A DNA stretch of 64,000 nt from Streptomyces novaecaesareae. GTDB taxonomy: Bacteria; Actinomycetota; Actinomycetes; Streptomycetales; Streptomycetaceae. Below, one piece after another: positions 52,224 through 61,267 of the stretch. The position numbers were made by a program, and so were the translations under genes. The stretch covers positions 7,860-71,859 of the forward strand of contig NZ_JNWQ01000033.1 in NCBI RefSeq assembly GCF_000716875.1. The letters are read 5' to 3'. Numbering within the stretch: position 1 is the first letter of the stretch; the number at the start of each line of letters is the position of its first letter. The notes beneath the pieces were generated by a model. That model saw only the letters and a list, made by a program, of their open reading frames with translations, made no database searches and was not told where the DNA came from.

Positions 52224-53285
52224 TCAGCAGCAGTCCTGGACCACCAGCCCGGCGGGCAGCTGGTCCCCGCCGAAGACCGCGACCGTGGCGGGGTCCCCGC
52301 CGAGCGCTGCCACCGCGAGCAGCAGCGCCCCGGCCGTCCAGGTGGTGCGCTCCTCCGGCCAGATCGCGTCGTCCTCGAAGACGTACCCGGTCCAGTACGA
52401 GCCGTCCTCGTGCCGCAGGTGCTTCTGGATCCAGCGCAGGATGTCCACCGCACGGTCGGACTGCCCGATCGCCCAGAGCGCCAGGGCCAGTTCGGCGCTC
52501 TCGCCGCCGGTCACCCACGGGCGGTCGCTGACGCAGCGCACGCCGAGGCCGGGGACGACGAAGCGCTCCCAGTCCCGCTCGATCCGGGCCACCGCCGCGT
52601 CGCCGCGCAGGCCGGTGCCGAGCACCGGGTAGTACCAGTCCATCGAGTAGCGGTCCTTGTCGAGGAACCGCTCGGGGTGGTGGGCGACGGCGTGCCCGAG
52701 CCGGCCGGCCGCGAGCTCCCAGTCGGGCTGCGGCTCCTCCAGGTAGTCGGCGATGGCCAGGCCGCAGCGCAGCGCGTGCAGGATGCTGGACGAGCCGGTG
52801 AGCAGCGCCTCGTCGGTGGCGGTGCCGTCCTCGTCGACCCGCCAGGCGATCGGGCCGCCGGGCAGCCGCAGGGCGGTGATGAAGTCCAGGGCGCGCCGGA
52901 CGACCGGCCAGATCCACTCCAGGAAGGGGTCGTCACCGGTGCTGAGGTGGTGGTGCCAGACCCCGACCGCCACGTAGGCGCAGAAGTTGCTCTCCTTGGC
53001 CCGGTCGGTGACCACGCCGTCGGTGTAGGCGGCGTACCAGGAGCCGTCCGGGTTCTGGTTGGCGGCGAGCCAGCGGTAGGCGGCCTCGGCGGCGGCGTGC
53101 TCACCGGCCGTGTCGAGGGCCATCGCGGCCTCGGTGTGGTCCCACGGGTCCAGGTGGTGGCCGGCGAACCAGGGTATGGCGCCGTCGGGGCGCTGCGCGG
53201 CGAGGATGCTGCGCACGGTGTCGGCGGCCTGCTCGGCGTCGAGCACCCCGTCGAGCAGCAGCACCTCGGGGACGGCGGCGGTCAT
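52224..53285 (-). CDS. Alpha/alpha-toroid (prenyltransferase/squalene cyclase-like repeat) protein
   Basis: 353 residues from ATG 53285, overlapping the methyltransferase stop by four bases. Repeated helical hairpins contain the QW-like pattern: LAAQRPDGAIPWFAG, LAANQNPDGSWYAAY, HLRHEDGSYWTGYVFEDD. No Sec signal and no DxDD cyclase motif, so true cyclisation is doubtful. Related (alpha/alpha)6 folds include glycoside hydrolases and protein prenyltransferase beta subunits. It is the last gene of a glycosyltransferase-methyltransferase-toroid operon, suggesting a shared modified lipid or glycan substrate. Confidence 0.75.
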   Translation of the reverse strand: MTAAVPEVLLLDGVLDAEQAADTVRSILAAQRPDGAIPWFAGHHLDPWDHTEAAMALDTAGEHAAAEAAYRWLAANQNPDGSWYAAYTDGVVTDRAKESNFCAYVAVGVWHHHLSTGDDPFLEWIWPVVRRALDFITALRLPGGPIAWRVDEDGTATDEALLTGSSSILHALRCGLAIADYLEEPQPDWELAAGRLGHAVAHHPERFLDKDRYSMDWYYPVLGTGLRGDAAVARIERDWERFVVPGLGVRCVSDRPWVTGGESAELALALWAIGQSDRAVDILRWIQKHLRHEDGSYWTGYVFEDDAIWPEERTTWTAGALLLAVAALGGDPATVAVFGGDQLPAGLVVQDCC

Positions 53286-54025
53286 GCCGTGCCGCCCGGG
53301 GCCCGGTTGGGCTTGGAGGCGTAGGCGACGAAGCTCTTGCCGATGACCGGGTTGAGCGCCCGCTCGGCGGCCTTGGTGAGGGTGCTGATCACCGGGGTGC
53401 CGACGATGTCCCAGACCAGCAGCTGGTGGTAGGCCTTGACCGGCAGCGCCTTGTCGTTGTTCACGCCGACCGCGCACTTGATCCACCAGTACGGCGAGTG
53501 CAGCGCGTGCGCGTGGTGGGTGCCGTACGGCTCCAGGCCGGCGCCCTTGAGCTTGCCGAGCAGTTCGTCGCCCCGGTAGATGCGGATGTGGCCGCCCTCG
53601 ACCTCGTGGTACTCGTCGGACAGCGCCCAGCAGATCTTCTCGGGCAGCCAGCGCGGCACGGTGACGGCGAGCAGGCCGCCCGGCTTGAGGACGCGGAACA
53701 TCTCGTTGAGCACGCCCTTGTCGTCGGGGATGTGCTCCATCACCTCGGAGATGATGATCTTGTCGAAGTACTCGTCCTCGAACGGCAGCGCCAGCGCGTT
53801 GCCCTCCATCGCGACCGCCGACGCGCCCTCCGGGGCCTCACCGGCCTGCTCCATCGCGGCGAACCACTTCGTGACCTCGGCGATCTCCTCGGCGTTCTGG
53901 TCGAGGGCGATCACGTTGGCGCCGCGGCGGTAGCACTCGAACGCGTGCCGGCCCCCGCCGCAGCCCAGGTCGAGCACCCGGTCGCCGGGGGCGAGCGGGA
54001 AGCGCGAGAAATCGACGGTCAGCAC
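53282..54025 (-). CDS. Class I SAM-dependent methyltransferase (Methyltransf_11)
   Basis: 247 residues from GTG 54025 with GGGAG upstream. Motif I RVLDLGCGGGRHAFECYRRGANVIALD, motif II FEDEYFDKIIISEVMEHIPDDKGVLNEMFRVLKPGGLLAVTVPRW is a clean COQ5/UbiE-type core. The C-terminal HHAHALHSPYWWIKCAVG region is specific. Lies between a GT4 glycosyltransferase and the toroid gene, overlapping the latter. Confidence 0.9.
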   Translation of the reverse strand: MLTVDFSRFPLAPGDRVLDLGCGGGRHAFECYRRGANVIALDQNAEEIAEVTKWFAAMEQAGEAPEGASAVAMEGNALALPFEDEYFDKIIISEVMEHIPDDKGVLNEMFRVLKPGGLLAVTVPRWLPEKICWALSDEYHEVEGGHIRIYRGDELLGKLKGAGLEPYGTHHAHALHSPYWWIKCAVGVNNDKALPVKAYHQLLVWDIVGTPVISTLTKAAERALNPVIGKSFVAYASKPNRAPGGTA

Positions 54026-54137
54026 TGCAGGACTCCCATTCCTATTGCTACCAAGCGTCCTTGACGCTTCGTCACGTCTTGTCGGCTCGTCACGCATCGT
54101 CGGCCGGAGTACGGCCCTGGCCGCACTCCGGCGGCCT

Positions 54138-54209
54138 GCCGTCACCGGCCGGGCCGCAGTTACCGGCCGACCCGCCGTCACCAGCCGACCCGCCGTCACC
54201 GACCGGGCC
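54138..54209. repeat. 18-bp tandem repeat, four copies
   Basis: Four contiguous 18-bp units of the form gccgtcaccggccgggcc lie between the methyltransferase start and the end of the glycosyltransferase gene. Units differ at two to four positions. Confidence 0.85.
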
Positions 54210-54225
54210 GGCCAGGCCGGGCCGG

Positions 54226-55536
54226 CTAGGCCACGTACCGCCAGCCGGGCCCCGAGCGGGCCCGGGCGCCGACACCGGTGGCGATCGCCGCACGGTACGC
54301 CCCGGCGGTCAGCTCGGCGGCCCGCTCCCAGGTGAACCGGGCCAGCACCCGCTCCCGGCCGGCCGCGCCCAGCTCGGCCCGCAGCTGCGGGTCGTCCAGC
54401 AGCCGGCCGAGCGCGGCCGCCAGCGCGTCCGCCTCCCCCGGCGGCACGGCCAGACAGGTCTCCCCGTCCGGCCCGGCCACCTCGGGGATCGCCCCGCCGG
54501 TGGTGGCGACCAGCGGCGTGCCGGTGGCCATCGCCTCGGCGGCGGGCAGCGAGAAGCCCTCGTACAGCGAGGGGACGCAGGCCACCTCGGCCGAGCGGTA
54601 GAGGTCGACCAGCTCCCGGTCGGTCAGGCCGCTGCGGAACTCGATGTGCTCCGCCAGCCCGAAGCGGCGCACCGCCTCGGCCACCGGCCCGTCCTCCTTC
54701 TGCGGCTTGCCGACCACCACGAGGTGGGCGTCCCGCTCGGTGCGGACCTTGGCCAGCGCCTCCACCAGGAACACCAGTCCCTTCAGCGGGACGTCCGCGC
54801 TGGAGGTGGTGACGATCCGGCCGGGCACCCGGGCGATCTCCCCGGAGGGCGACCAGAGCCGGGTGTCGGCGCCGATCGGCACCACCGAGATCGCGCCGGG
54901 CGCGGCCCCCAGGTGCTCGGCGATCTCGCGCTGCGAGGTGCCGGAGACGGTGATCACGTGGTCCAGCCGGCCGGCGACCCGCCGCTGCATCCGGGTGAAG
55001 GCGTACCAGCGGCGCAGCGAGAGCCGCTTGAGCCGGGTGCCGGCGGCGTCCAGCTCCAGCTGCCGGTCCACGGTGATCGGGTGGTGGATCGTGGTGACCA
55101 GCGGGAAGCCGTGCCGGGCCAGGCCCAGCAGGCCGTAGCCGAGGGTCTGGTTGTCGTGCACCACGTCGTAGCGGCCCTTGTGCGCGGCCAGGTACTGCCG
55201 GGCGCGCAGCGAGAAGGTCAGCGGCTCGGGGAAGCCGCCGGTGCGCATGGTGGCGAACTCCAGCACGTCCACCGGGCCGCGGAACTCGCCGCGGGCGGGG
55301 GTGCGGAACGGGTCGTCGGCGCGGTAGAGGTCCAGGCTGGGCAGCTCGACCAGGCGCACCGAACCGGGGCCGTCGACCTCGTCCAGCACGGGGTAGGGCT
55401 GGGCGCCGATCACGTCCACGTGGTGGCCGAGCCTGGCCAGCTCGCGGGAGAGGTGCCGTACGTAGACGCCCTGGCCACCGCAGAAGGGGTCCCCCCGGTA
55501 CGACAGCAGGGCAATCCGCAGCGGCTGCGCGGTCAT
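54226..55536 (-). CDS. GT4-family glycosyltransferase
   Basis: 436 residues. N-terminal GT-B domain IALLSYRGDPFCGGQGVYVRHLSRELARLGHHVDVIGA and VVHDNQTLGYGLLGL; C-terminal donor site with SSADVPLKGLVFLVEAL, VGKPQKEDGP and the E-x7-E signature in CVPSLYEGFSLPAAEAMATGTPLVATTGGAIPEV. This is a retaining GT4 using a nucleotide sugar. First gene of the operon with the methyltransferase and the toroid protein; divergent from a TetR regulator. Confidence 0.93.
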   Translation of the reverse strand: MTAQPLRIALLSYRGDPFCGGQGVYVRHLSRELARLGHHVDVIGAQPYPVLDEVDGPGSVRLVELPSLDLYRADDPFRTPARGEFRGPVDVLEFATMRTGGFPEPLTFSLRARQYLAAHKGRYDVVHDNQTLGYGLLGLARHGFPLVTTIHHPITVDRQLELDAAGTRLKRLSLRRWYAFTRMQRRVAGRLDHVITVSGTSQREIAEHLGAAPGAISVVPIGADTRLWSPSGEIARVPGRIVTTSSADVPLKGLVFLVEALAKVRTERDAHLVVVGKPQKEDGPVAEAVRRFGLAEHIEFRSGLTDRELVDLYRSAEVACVPSLYEGFSLPAAEAMATGTPLVATTGGAIPEVAGPDGETCLAVPPGEADALAAALGRLLDDPQLRAELGAAGRERVLARFTWERAAELTAGAYRAAIATGVGARARSGPGWRYVA

Positions 55537-55602
55537 CCTGGGCCCTCTTCTCTAGCTGCGATCTGTACTGCCGGTCGGTGCTGCCGGTCGCTAAAGTAGA
55601 TC

Positions 55603-55625
55603 AGGTTTCAGTGGCCCTGGAACCT
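55603..55625. promoter_or_regulatory. Inverted repeat in the divergent GT/TetR promoter
   Basis: AGGTTTCA-N7-TGGAACCT has seven of eight matched positions. The TGGAACCT half also occurs in the palindrome downstream of the TetR gene at 56418, suggesting the same protein binds both. Confidence 0.5.
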
Positions 55626-55739
55626 CGTCATCGACCACGTGAACAATGAGAGACCTCGAAGATACCGGCCCGTAGCTTTACCTCCGGTGCCAGGGTCGGT
55701 GATTCCCGCCACGCCCGCCCCGCCGATCCTGCCGACCTC

Positions 55740-56405
55740 GTGGAGCACACCGCCACTCTCGCCCGCCCGGGAGCACCCTTGCCGCCGACCACCGAGCCCC
55801 TCACCCCGAGCCCCGCCCTGCCCCGACCCGCCGAGCTGCCGCTGACCGCGCGCCAGGCCGAACGCCGGCGGCGGATCCTGCGGGCGGCCACCGCGCTGGC
55901 CGCGCGGGGCGGGTACGAGGCGGTGCAGATGCGGGAGGTCGCGGAGAGCGCGCAGGTCGCGCTCGGCACGCTGTACCGGTACTTCCCGTCGAAGGTGCAC
56001 CTGCTCGTCGCGGTGATGCTGGAGCAGCTGCAGGGCCTGCACGACCACATCCGGCGGCACCCGCCGACCGACGCGGAGCCCGCCCTGCGGGTCGCCGACA
56101 CCCTCACCCGGGCCTTCCACGGGCTGCAGCGCGAGCCGCTGCTGGCCGAGGCGATGGTCCGGGCGCTGTCCTTCGCGGACCGCTCGGTCGGGGCCGAGGT
56201 GGACCAGGTCAGCGCCGCCACCGGACAGCTCATCCTGGACGCGATCGGCCAGTCCGGCCCGCCCAGCGAGAGCCAGCGCGCGGCGGTGCGGGTCATCGAG
56301 CACACGTGGCACTCGGCGCTCGTCGCCTGGCTCTCCGGGCGCGCCTCGATCGCCGAGGTCCGGGCCGACCTGCACACCGCGGCCCGGCTGCTCACCCTGC
56401 CGTGA
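55740..56405 (+). CDS. TetR-family regulator, KstR-like
   Basis: 221 residues from GTG 55740; a ~30-residue Pro-rich extension precedes the helix-turn-helix RRILRAATALAARGGYEAVQMREVAESAQVALGTLYRYFPSKVHLLVAVM. The DNA-recognition helix VALGTLYRYFPSKVHLL and following EQLQGLHDHI are those of the KstR/KstR2-like group that senses CoA thioesters or lipids. It is divergent from the GT operon, and a palindrome matching 13 of 14 positions of the KstR box lies just after its stop, before the toroid/ECF operon. It may control both flanks. Confidence 0.85.
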   Translation: MEHTATLARPGAPLPPTTEPLTPSPALPRPAELPLTARQAERRRRILRAATALAARGGYEAVQMREVAESAQVALGTLYRYFPSKVHLLVAVMLEQLQGLHDHIRRHPPTDAEPALRVADTLTRAFHGLQREPLLAEAMVRALSFADRSVGAEVDQVSAATGQLILDAIGQSGPPSESQRAAVRVIEHTWHSALVAWLSGRASIAEVRADLHTAARLLTLP

Positions 56406-56417
56406 ACCCGCCCTGAC

Positions 56418-56431
56418 TGGAACCTGTTCCT
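56418..56431. promoter_or_regulatory. KstR-box-like palindrome
   Basis: TGGAACCTGTTCCT fits the mycobacterial KstR consensus TNNAACNNGTTNNA except at the last base. It is a GGAAC-CT-GTTCC inverted repeat, located 138 bases upstream of the toroid/ECF operon and 12 after the regulator stop. Confidence 0.5.
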
Positions 56432-56569
56432 GCCGTAGGGGCGGATCGCAGCGGCCCCGGCGGCTAGAGTCGACAGGCGGCCGGCCCGGGCGCACCCGCC
56501 CGGCACCGTCGAGGACCACGGAACGGCCCCGCCCGGGCCCCACCGCTCACCGAAAGGCACATCCGCACC

Positions 56570-57817
56570 ATGCTGACCGCCGCCCGCCTGGGCGCCGCCG
56601 CCCTGTCCGCCGCGCTGCTCACCGGCATCGCCGCCGGACCGGCCCTCGCCGACGTCCCCCCGCCCGGCATCCCGGACGGCCTGTACGGCAAGAGCGACCC
56701 GACGTACGACGGCGTGTGGCGGCAGTCGCTGACCCTCACCGCGCTCACCGCCGCCAAGGTCACCCCCGCCGACTCGGCCGTCGGCTGGCTCGCCGGCCAG
56801 CAGTGCGAGGACGGCGGCTGGCCCTCCTACCGCGCCGCCGGCGCCGCCTGCGACGCCAAGTTCGAGGACAGCAACGCCACCGCCGTCGCCATCCAGGCCC
56901 TGATCGCCCTCGGCGGACACCAGCCGGCCGTCGACAAGGGCGTCGCCTGGCTCAAGGCCAACCAGAACGCCGACGGCAGCTGGGCCTACAACCCGGGCAA
57001 CCCGGGCGACGCCAACTCCACCGGCCTCGCCGTCAGCGCGCTGTTCGCCGCCAGGACCGACCCGGCGAGCATCGCCAAGGCGGGCAGCGGCGGCGCCGGG
57101 AAGAACGCCTTCGACGGCCTCGCCCGCTTCCAGCTCGGCTGCGCCGCCCCCGCCGACCAGCGCGGCGCCTTCGCCTACCAGCCGGACGCCGCCACCGGCA
57201 CCCTCGCCCCCAACACCCTGGCCAGCGCCCAGGCCGCGCTCGCCGCGGCGGGCGGCCACCTGCCGGTCGCCAGCTCGGTGCGCGCCGACACCGAACCCAA
57301 GCCCCTCGCCTGCTCCGACGGCTCCGCGCCCGCCACCGTCCCGCACGCCGAGGCGGGCGAGGCCACCGGCGCCTACCTCACCGCCCAGCTCACGGCGGGC
57401 GGCGAACACCTCACCCTCACCACCCCGGGCGCCGCCCCGAGCCCCGACTACACCGCCACCGCCTGGGCCGCCCTCGCCCTCACCCAGAGCGGCCACCCCG
57501 ACCAGGCCGCCGGCGCCGTCGACTGGCTCGACCAGCAGGAAGCCACCTGGACCAAGGACGGCAGCGACGCCGGCGCCACCGCCACCCTCCTGCTGGTCTC
57601 CCAGGCCGCCCACCGCGACACCGCCGAGCTCACCGGCAAGCTCACCGCGCTCGGCCCCACCCCCAAGGCCACCGCCGCCAGCTCGGACCAGGCCACCCCG
57701 GCGAGGAAGAAGACCGACAGCATCAGCCAGTACTGGCTGATCGGCGTCGGCCTCCTCATCGGCATCGGCGGCGGGCTCCTGCTCAGCCTCCAGCGCAAGC
57801 GCAACCCGAACCTCTGA
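56570..57817 (+). CDS. Exported alpha/alpha-toroid protein with C-terminal membrane anchor
   Basis: 415 residues from ATG 56570. Signal peptide (LGAAALSAALLTGIAAGPALA), then squalene cyclase/prenyltransferase-type repeats (WLAGQQCEDGGWPSY, WLKANQNADGSWAYNPGNPGDANSTGLAVSAL, FQLGCAAPADQRGAFAYQPD, WLDQQEATWTKDGSDAG), a Lys-rich hinge and a C-terminal helix ISQYWLIGVGLLIGIGGGLLL with RKR stop. The protein therefore faces outside on a membrane stalk. Vitamin B12 carriers (intrinsic factor, transcobalamin) use the same toroid to bind ligand. It leads an operon with an ECF transporter, so ligand capture is a reasonable inference. Confidence 0.82.
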   Translation: MLTAARLGAAALSAALLTGIAAGPALADVPPPGIPDGLYGKSDPTYDGVWRQSLTLTALTAAKVTPADSAVGWLAGQQCEDGGWPSYRAAGAACDAKFEDSNATAVAIQALIALGGHQPAVDKGVAWLKANQNADGSWAYNPGNPGDANSTGLAVSALFAARTDPASIAKAGSGGAGKNAFDGLARFQLGCAAPADQRGAFAYQPDAATGTLAPNTLASAQAALAAAGGHLPVASSVRADTEPKPLACSDGSAPATVPHAEAGEATGAYLTAQLTAGGEHLTLTTPGAAPSPDYTATAWAALALTQSGHPDQAAGAVDWLDQQEATWTKDGSDAGATATLLLVSQAAHRDTAELTGKLTALGPTPKATAASSDQATPARKKTDSISQYWLIGVGLLIGIGGGLLLSLQRKRNPNL

Positions 57818-58527
57818 TGCGCCTGATGCGTCCTGACCTGCGCACCCGCGGCCGCCTCGCCGCGCTGCTGCTGCCTCTGCTCGGGGCCCTGTCCGGCGCC
57901 CTGCTGGTCCTCGCCGCGGCCGCCTCGCCCGCGGAGGCGGCCGGGTACCGGTACTGGTCGTTCTGGCGCGGCGCGGACGGCGGGGGCTGGGCCTACCAGC
58001 AGCAGGGGCCCGCGATCGCGGTGCCGCAGGACGGGGCCGTGGACGGCTGGCGGTTCGCGGTGAGCCCGGACGGCGGGCAGGACGCCGCGAAGCCGCGCAC
58101 GGCCGGGAGCTTCGCGACCATCTGCGCGGAGACGCCCGCGCAGGAGGGGCACAAGCGGGTGGCCGTCGTGCTGGACTTCGGGACCGCCGGGGACGCCGGG
58201 ATCTCGGGGGCGTCCGGGGCTTCTGACGGTGTGGTGCCCGAGCCGCGGACGGCGTGTGCCAGTGTCGCGCCCCGGGCCACCTCGGCCGAGGTGCTGGCCG
58301 CCGTCGCCCCGCCGCTGCGCTACGACACCAACGGCCTGCTCTGCGCCATCGCCGGGTACCCGAAGGCCGGCTGCGCCGACCAGGTCGGTGCGGCGGGCGC
58401 CGCCAGGACGGACGGCCCGAAGGCCGAGAGCAGCGGCCCGGACATCGGCCTGATCGCCGGGGGCGCGCTGGTCGCCGTCCTCGCCGGGGGCGCCGTCTGG
58501 CAGGCGCGCCGCCGCCGTCAGTCCTGA
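57817..58527 (+). CDS. Exported small-domain protein, SCO2322-family-like
   Basis: 236 residues; ATG 57817 overlaps the preceding stop by one base. Signal peptide (LAALLLPLLGALSGALLVLAAAASPAEA), an extracellular beta-rich domain YRYWSFWRGADGGGWAYQQQGPAIAVPQDGAVDGWRFAVSPDGG with Cys in TICAE, TACAS and LLCAI-AGC, and a C-terminal anchor GLIAGGALVAVLAGGAVW then RRRRQ. Always beside the toroid and ECF genes in my recollection of streptomycetes; function unreported. It could be the second half of a two-part ligand-binding surface complex. Confidence 0.78.
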   Translation: MRLMRPDLRTRGRLAALLLPLLGALSGALLVLAAAASPAEAAGYRYWSFWRGADGGGWAYQQQGPAIAVPQDGAVDGWRFAVSPDGGQDAAKPRTAGSFATICAETPAQEGHKRVAVVLDFGTAGDAGISGASGASDGVVPEPRTACASVAPRATSAEVLAAVAPPLRYDTNGLLCAIAGYPKAGCADQVGAAGAARTDGPKAESSGPDIGLIAGGALVAVLAGGAVWQARRRRQS

Positions 58528-58562
58528 CCCCGCCCGTTCGAGACCCCTCCAGGAACGTCCCC

Positions 58563-59669
58563 GTGAGCAGCACCGCCCGCAGCACCCGGCCGCCCACCGG
58601 CCCCCGCCAACTGCACCCCGGCGCCTGGTGGTTGTGGGCGCTCGGACTGGGCGCGGCGGCGACCCGCACCACCAACCCGGCGGTCCTGCTGCTGCTCGCC
58701 GCCGTCGCGGGGTACGTGGTCGCGGCCCGGCGCGGCGACGCGCCCTGGTCGCGGTCGTACGGGGCGTTCCTGCGGCTGGGCCTGCTGGTGCTCGGCATCC
58801 GGCTGGTGTTCGCCGTCTTCCTCGGCTCGCCGATCCCCGGCACCCACGTGCTGTTCACGCTGCCCGAACTGCCGTTGCCCGCCTGGGCGCAGGGCGTGCG
58901 GATCGGCGGCCGGGTCACCGTCGAGGGCCTGCTCGCGGCGCTGTACGACGGGCTGCGCCTGGCCACCCTGCTGATCTGCGTCGGCGCCGCCAACTCGCTG
59001 GCCAGTCCGGCCCGGCTGCTGCGCGCCCTGCCCGGGGCGCTCTACGAGGCGGGCGTGGCGGTGGTGGTGGCGATGACCTTCGCGCCGAACCTGGTCGCCG
59101 ACGTCCGCCGGCTGCGCGCCGCGCGGCGCCTGCGCGGCCGTACGGACCGGGGCGTCGCCGCCGTGCTGAGCGTCGGACTGCCGGTGCTGGAGGGCGCGTT
59201 GGAGCGGTCCGTCGCACTGGCCGCCGCGATGGACACCCGCGGCTTCGGCCGCACCGCCGACGTCCCGCGCCGGCTCGCCCGGGCGACGGCCGCACTCACC
59301 CTGGCCGGGCTGCTCGGGGTCTGCCTGGCCGCGTACGGGCTGCTCACCGCAGGCGGCACCGGCTGGGCGCTGCCGGTGCTGCTGCTCGGCCTGGCCGCCG
59401 CCTCCGCCGGACTGCTGCTCGGCAGCCGACGATCCGTCAGATCGCGCTACCGGCCCGACCCTTGGGCGTTCCCGGAGTGGCTGACGGCCGGCTCCGGCGC
59501 CGCGGTGGCGGCCCTCACCACCTATCTGGCCGCGCAGGACCCGGCCGCCTTCGCCCCGACCGTCGTTCCGCCGACCGTCCCCGCGCTGCCGCTGGCCGCC
59601 GTCCTGACCGTACTGCTCGGCCTGGTACCGGCGTTCGCCGCCCCGACCCCGCCCCGGAGGGCATCGTGA
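58563..59669 (+). CDS. ECF transporter T component (CbiQ/EcfT family)
   Basis: 368 residues from GTG 58563. Membrane segments throughout; the CbiQ coupling motifs are visible as AARRLRG and MDTRGFGR (the A-R-x motifs that contact the ATPases). The long C-terminal part adds further helices ending PAFAAPTPPRRAS. Overlaps the ATPase gene (GTGA). Couples ATP hydrolysis to the substrate-binding S component. Confidence 0.9.
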   Translation: MSSTARSTRPPTGPRQLHPGAWWLWALGLGAAATRTTNPAVLLLLAAVAGYVVAARRGDAPWSRSYGAFLRLGLLVLGIRLVFAVFLGSPIPGTHVLFTLPELPLPAWAQGVRIGGRVTVEGLLAALYDGLRLATLLICVGAANSLASPARLLRALPGALYEAGVAVVVAMTFAPNLVADVRRLRAARRLRGRTDRGVAAVLSVGLPVLEGALERSVALAAAMDTRGFGRTADVPRRLARATAALTLAGLLGVCLAAYGLLTAGGTGWALPVLLLGLAAASAGLLLGSRRSVRSRYRPDPWAFPEWLTAGSGAAVAALTTYLAAQDPAAFAPTVVPPTVPALPLAAVLTVLLGLVPAFAAPTPPRRAS

Positions 59670-61267
59670 TCACCTTCGAGCAGGTCTCCGTCCGGTACGA
59701 GGAGACCGCCGCGCCCGCGCTGAGCGGGGTCGACCTCACCGTCCCCGAGGGTGAACTCTGCCTGCTGGTGGGGCCGTCGGGCTCCGGCAAGTCCACCCTG
59801 CTGGGGACGGTCAGCGGCCTGGTGCCGCACTTCACCGGCGGGGTGCTGCACGGCCGGGTCACCGTCGGCGGCCGGGACACCCGCGAGCACCGGCCGCGCG
59901 AACTCGCCGACCTGGTCGGCACCGTGGGGCAGGACCCGCTGGCACACTTCGTCACCGACACGGTGGAGGACGAACTCGCCTACGGCATGGAGTCGTTGGG
60001 ACTGCCCGGCGACGTCATGCGCCGCCGGGTGGAGGAGACCCTCGACCTGCTCGGCCTCGCCGACCTGCGCGACCGCGCGCTGGGCTCCCTCTCCGGCGGG
60101 CAGCAGCAGCGCGTCGCGATCGGCTCGGTGCTCACCGTGCACCCGCGCGTCCTGGTCCTGGACGAGCCGACCTCGGCGCTCGACCCGGGCGCGGCCGAGG
60201 AGGTGCTGGCCGTCCTCCAGCGGCTGGTGCACGACCTCGGCACCACCGTGCTGATGGCCGAGCACCGGCTGGAGCGGGTCGTCCAGTACGCCGACCAGGT
60301 GCTGCTGCTGACCCCGGGCGCGCCACCCGTCCTCGGCGAACCCGCCGAAGTGATGGCGCACTCGCCCGTGCACCCGCCCGTCGTCGGCCTCGGCCGGCTC
60401 GCGGGCTGGCGGCCGCTGCCACTGTCGGTGCGCGACGCACGACGCAAGGCGGCGCCGCTGCGCTCGGAGTTGGACGGCCGCCGGCCCGCCGCTGTGCCGT
60501 CGCCCAGCGGTGAACCCATCGCCGTCGCCGACCGCCTCGCCGTCCGGCGCGGCCCCGTCCAGGCGCTGCGCGGGGTGGACCTCTCCCTGCACCCCGGCGA
60601 GATCACCGCCCTGATGGGCCGCAACGGCGCCGGCAAGTCCACCCTGCTGGGCAGCCTGGTCGGCCTGCACGCCCCCGCCTCCGGCAGCGTCCGGGTCGGC
60701 GGCCGCACCCCGCACCGCACCCGCCCCGCCGAGCTGATCCGCCAGGTCGGCCTCGTCCCGCAGGACCCGCGCGACCTGCTGTACGGCGAGTCGGTCGCCG
60801 CCGAGTGCGCGGCGGCGGACAGCGACGCGGGCGCCACCGCGGGCACCTGCCGCGCCCTGGTCGAACGTCTGCTGCCCGGCATCGCCGACGCCGCCCACCC
60901 GCGCGACCTCTCCGAGGGCCAGCGGCTCACCCTCGCGCTCGCCGTCGTGCTCACCGCCCGGCCCCCGCTGCTGCTCCTGGACGAGCCGACCCGCGGCCTG
61001 GACTACGCCGCCAAGGCCCGGCTGGTGGAGATCCTGCGCGACCTCGCCGCCGAGGGGCATGCCGTCCTGCTGGCGACCCACGACGTCGAGCTGGCGGCCG
61101 AACTCGCCCACCGCACGGCGATCCTGGCCGAGGGCGAGATCGTCGCGGACGGGCCGACAGCCGAGGTCGTGGTCTCCTCCCCCGCCTTCGCCCCGCAGGT
61201 CGCCAAGGTCCTGGCGCCGGGGCCGTGGCTCACCGTGCGGCAGGTCGCGGAGGCGCTGGGCGCATGA
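59666..61267 (+). CDS. ECF transporter fused double ATPase (EcfA-EcfA')
   Basis: 533 residues from GTG 59666. Two complete ATP-binding cassettes: first Walker A GPSGSGKST, signature LSGGQQQRVAIG, Walker B VLVLDEPTSALD; second Walker A GRNGAGKST, LSEGQRLTLALA (signature Gly-Gly replaced by Glu-Gly) and LLLLDEPTRGLD. The fusion replaces the usual separate A and A' subunits. Overlaps both neighbours by four bases (GTGA, ATGA). Confidence 0.93.
   Translation: MITFEQVSVRYEETAAPALSGVDLTVPEGELCLLVGPSGSGKSTLLGTVSGLVPHFTGGVLHGRVTVGGRDTREHRPRELADLVGTVGQDPLAHFVTDTVEDELAYGMESLGLPGDVMRRRVEETLDLLGLADLRDRALGSLSGGQQQRVAIGSVLTVHPRVLVLDEPTSALDPGAAEEVLAVLQRLVHDLGTTVLMAEHRLERVVQYADQVLLLTPGAPPVLGEPAEVMAHSPVHPPVVGLGRLAGWRPLPLSVRDARRKAAPLRSELDGRRPAAVPSPSGEPIAVADRLAVRRGPVQALRGVDLSLHPGEITALMGRNGAGKSTLLGSLVGLHAPASGSVRVGGRTPHRTRPAELIRQVGLVPQDPRDLLYGESVAAECAAADSDAGATAGTCRALVERLLPGIADAAHPRDLSEGQRLTLALAVVLTARPPLLLLDEPTRGLDYAAKARLVEILRDLAAEGHAVLLATHDVELAAELAHRTAILAEGEIVADGPTAEVVVSSPAFAPQVAKVLAPGPWLTVRQVAEALGA

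Noticed and set aside
56406..56569. Cobalamin riboswitch ahead of the toroid/ECF operon
   Set aside because: Looked for because of the B12-carrier-like fold, but no B12 box (GCCACTG) or supporting helices are present.
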